From Clostridia bacterium (lineage in GTDB: Bacteria > Bacillota > Clostridia > Peptostreptococcales > Anaerovoracaceae): 6,517 nt of DNA. The stretch covers positions 1-6,517 of the forward strand of contig JAKSSJ010000054.1 in the NCBI GenBank assembly GCA_024403215.1. The letters are read 5' to 3'. Position numbers and translations under genes: made by a program. How positions within the stretch are numbered: the first letter of the stretch is position 1; each line of letters opens with the position of its first letter. Positions 6,237-6,517 of the stretch are shown in pieces. The notes under the pieces were generated by a model, which saw only the letters and a list, made by a program, of their open reading frames with translations, searched no databases and was not told where the DNA came from.

Positions 6237-6517
6237 ATGGGAATCTTAGTAATCGGCCCAGTCTTTGTAGACATTAAAGGTCATCCACTCAACACTTACC
6301 TGCCAGATGGCAGAAACCAAGGAGACGTAGAAACAGTCCATGGCGGCGTTTCAAGAAACATCGTAGAAGACCTCGGAAATATGGAGCTTAAGCCAACCTT
6401 CTTATCCCTTGTTGACACAACAGGCACAGGAAAGGATGTTGTAGAGAAGCTTAATAAACACAAGGTAAATACAAAGTATATAAGGCCGATTGAAAACGGC
6501 ATGGGAATTTGGCTTGC
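6237..6517 (+). CDS. PfkB/ribokinase-family carbohydrate kinase, N-terminal 93 residues (cut by window edge)
   Basis: This is the start of a PfkB-family sugar or nucleoside kinase, running off the right edge with no stop. It begins MGILVIGPVFVDIKG, the usual first beta strand followed by the substrate-binding Asp (Asp12). Next come HGGVSRNIVEDLG (35-47), which corresponds to the family's first signature (GG-x-x-x-N followed by a helix), and LSLVDTTGTGKDVVEKL (56-72), typical of the following strand and helix. The C-terminal catalytic GAGD motif and ATP site lie beyond the window. The ATG has AAGGAG 7 nt upstream (6224-6229). The gene is divergent from the aminotransferase operon and shares its control region, so the two may serve one pathway. 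Family assignment is good from the N-terminal motifs; substrate cannot be inferred. Confidence 0.88.
   Translation, partial: MGILVIGPVFVDIKGHPLNTYLPDGRNQGDVETVHGGVSRNIVEDLGNMELKPTFLSLVDTTGTGKDVVEKLNKHKVNTKYIRPIENGMGIWL

Noticed and set aside
6296..6502. Minus-strand open frame of 68 codons at the right end
   Set aside because: It is antisense to the PfkB kinase, whose plus-strand frame shows family motifs and a good ribosome binding site.

Overview
The window looks like chromosomal DNA of a low-GC Gram-positive anaerobe, most likely a Clostridia member and perhaps Lachnospiraceae. The grounds are the AT-rich base composition, purine-rich AAGGAG/GGAGG ribosome binding sites at short spacing, a typical clostridial lipoprotein signal, and the types of protein encoded. 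The taxonomic call is inference only.

Layout: positions 1-6103 hold six tightly packed minus-strand genes. In transcription order they are a class-III (glutamate-1-semialdehyde-aminomutase-like) aminotransferase, an FGGY-family sugar kinase, a small GtrA-family membrane protein, a class II (fuculose-phosphate-type) aldolase, an S41 C-terminal processing protease lipoprotein, and a MoxR-type AAA+ ATPase cut by the left window edge. Junctions are 24 nt, an 8-nt overlap, a 1-nt TAATG overlap, 10 nt, and another 1-nt TAATG overlap. No terminator-like hairpin was seen between them, so they read as one polycistronic unit. A 133-bp intergenic region (6104-6236) separates this unit from a divergent plus-strand PfkB/ribokinase-family kinase, which is cut by the right edge.

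The intergenic region has one notable structure. A 25-bp imperfect palindrome (6163-6187) carries a perfect extended -10 element (TGnTATAAT) at each end, one per strand, so the two transcription units appear to be driven by a symmetric, overlapping bidirectional promoter that may also be an operator.

Functionally, kinase plus class II aldolase is the standard core for phosphorylating a ketose and splitting it into dihydroxyacetone phosphate and an aldehyde. A PLP aminotransferase of non-HemL context and a second, divergent sugar kinase suggest a less usual substrate, such as an amino- or deoxy-sugar or polyol derivative, but the sequence does not identify it. A GtrA protein between kinase and aldolase raises the alternative that products feed a lipid-linked glycan pathway. 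The two distal genes (S41 protease and MoxR) look like envelope or protein-maturation functions joined to the same transcript. No RNA genes, CRISPR arrays, insertion sequences or pseudogenes were found.
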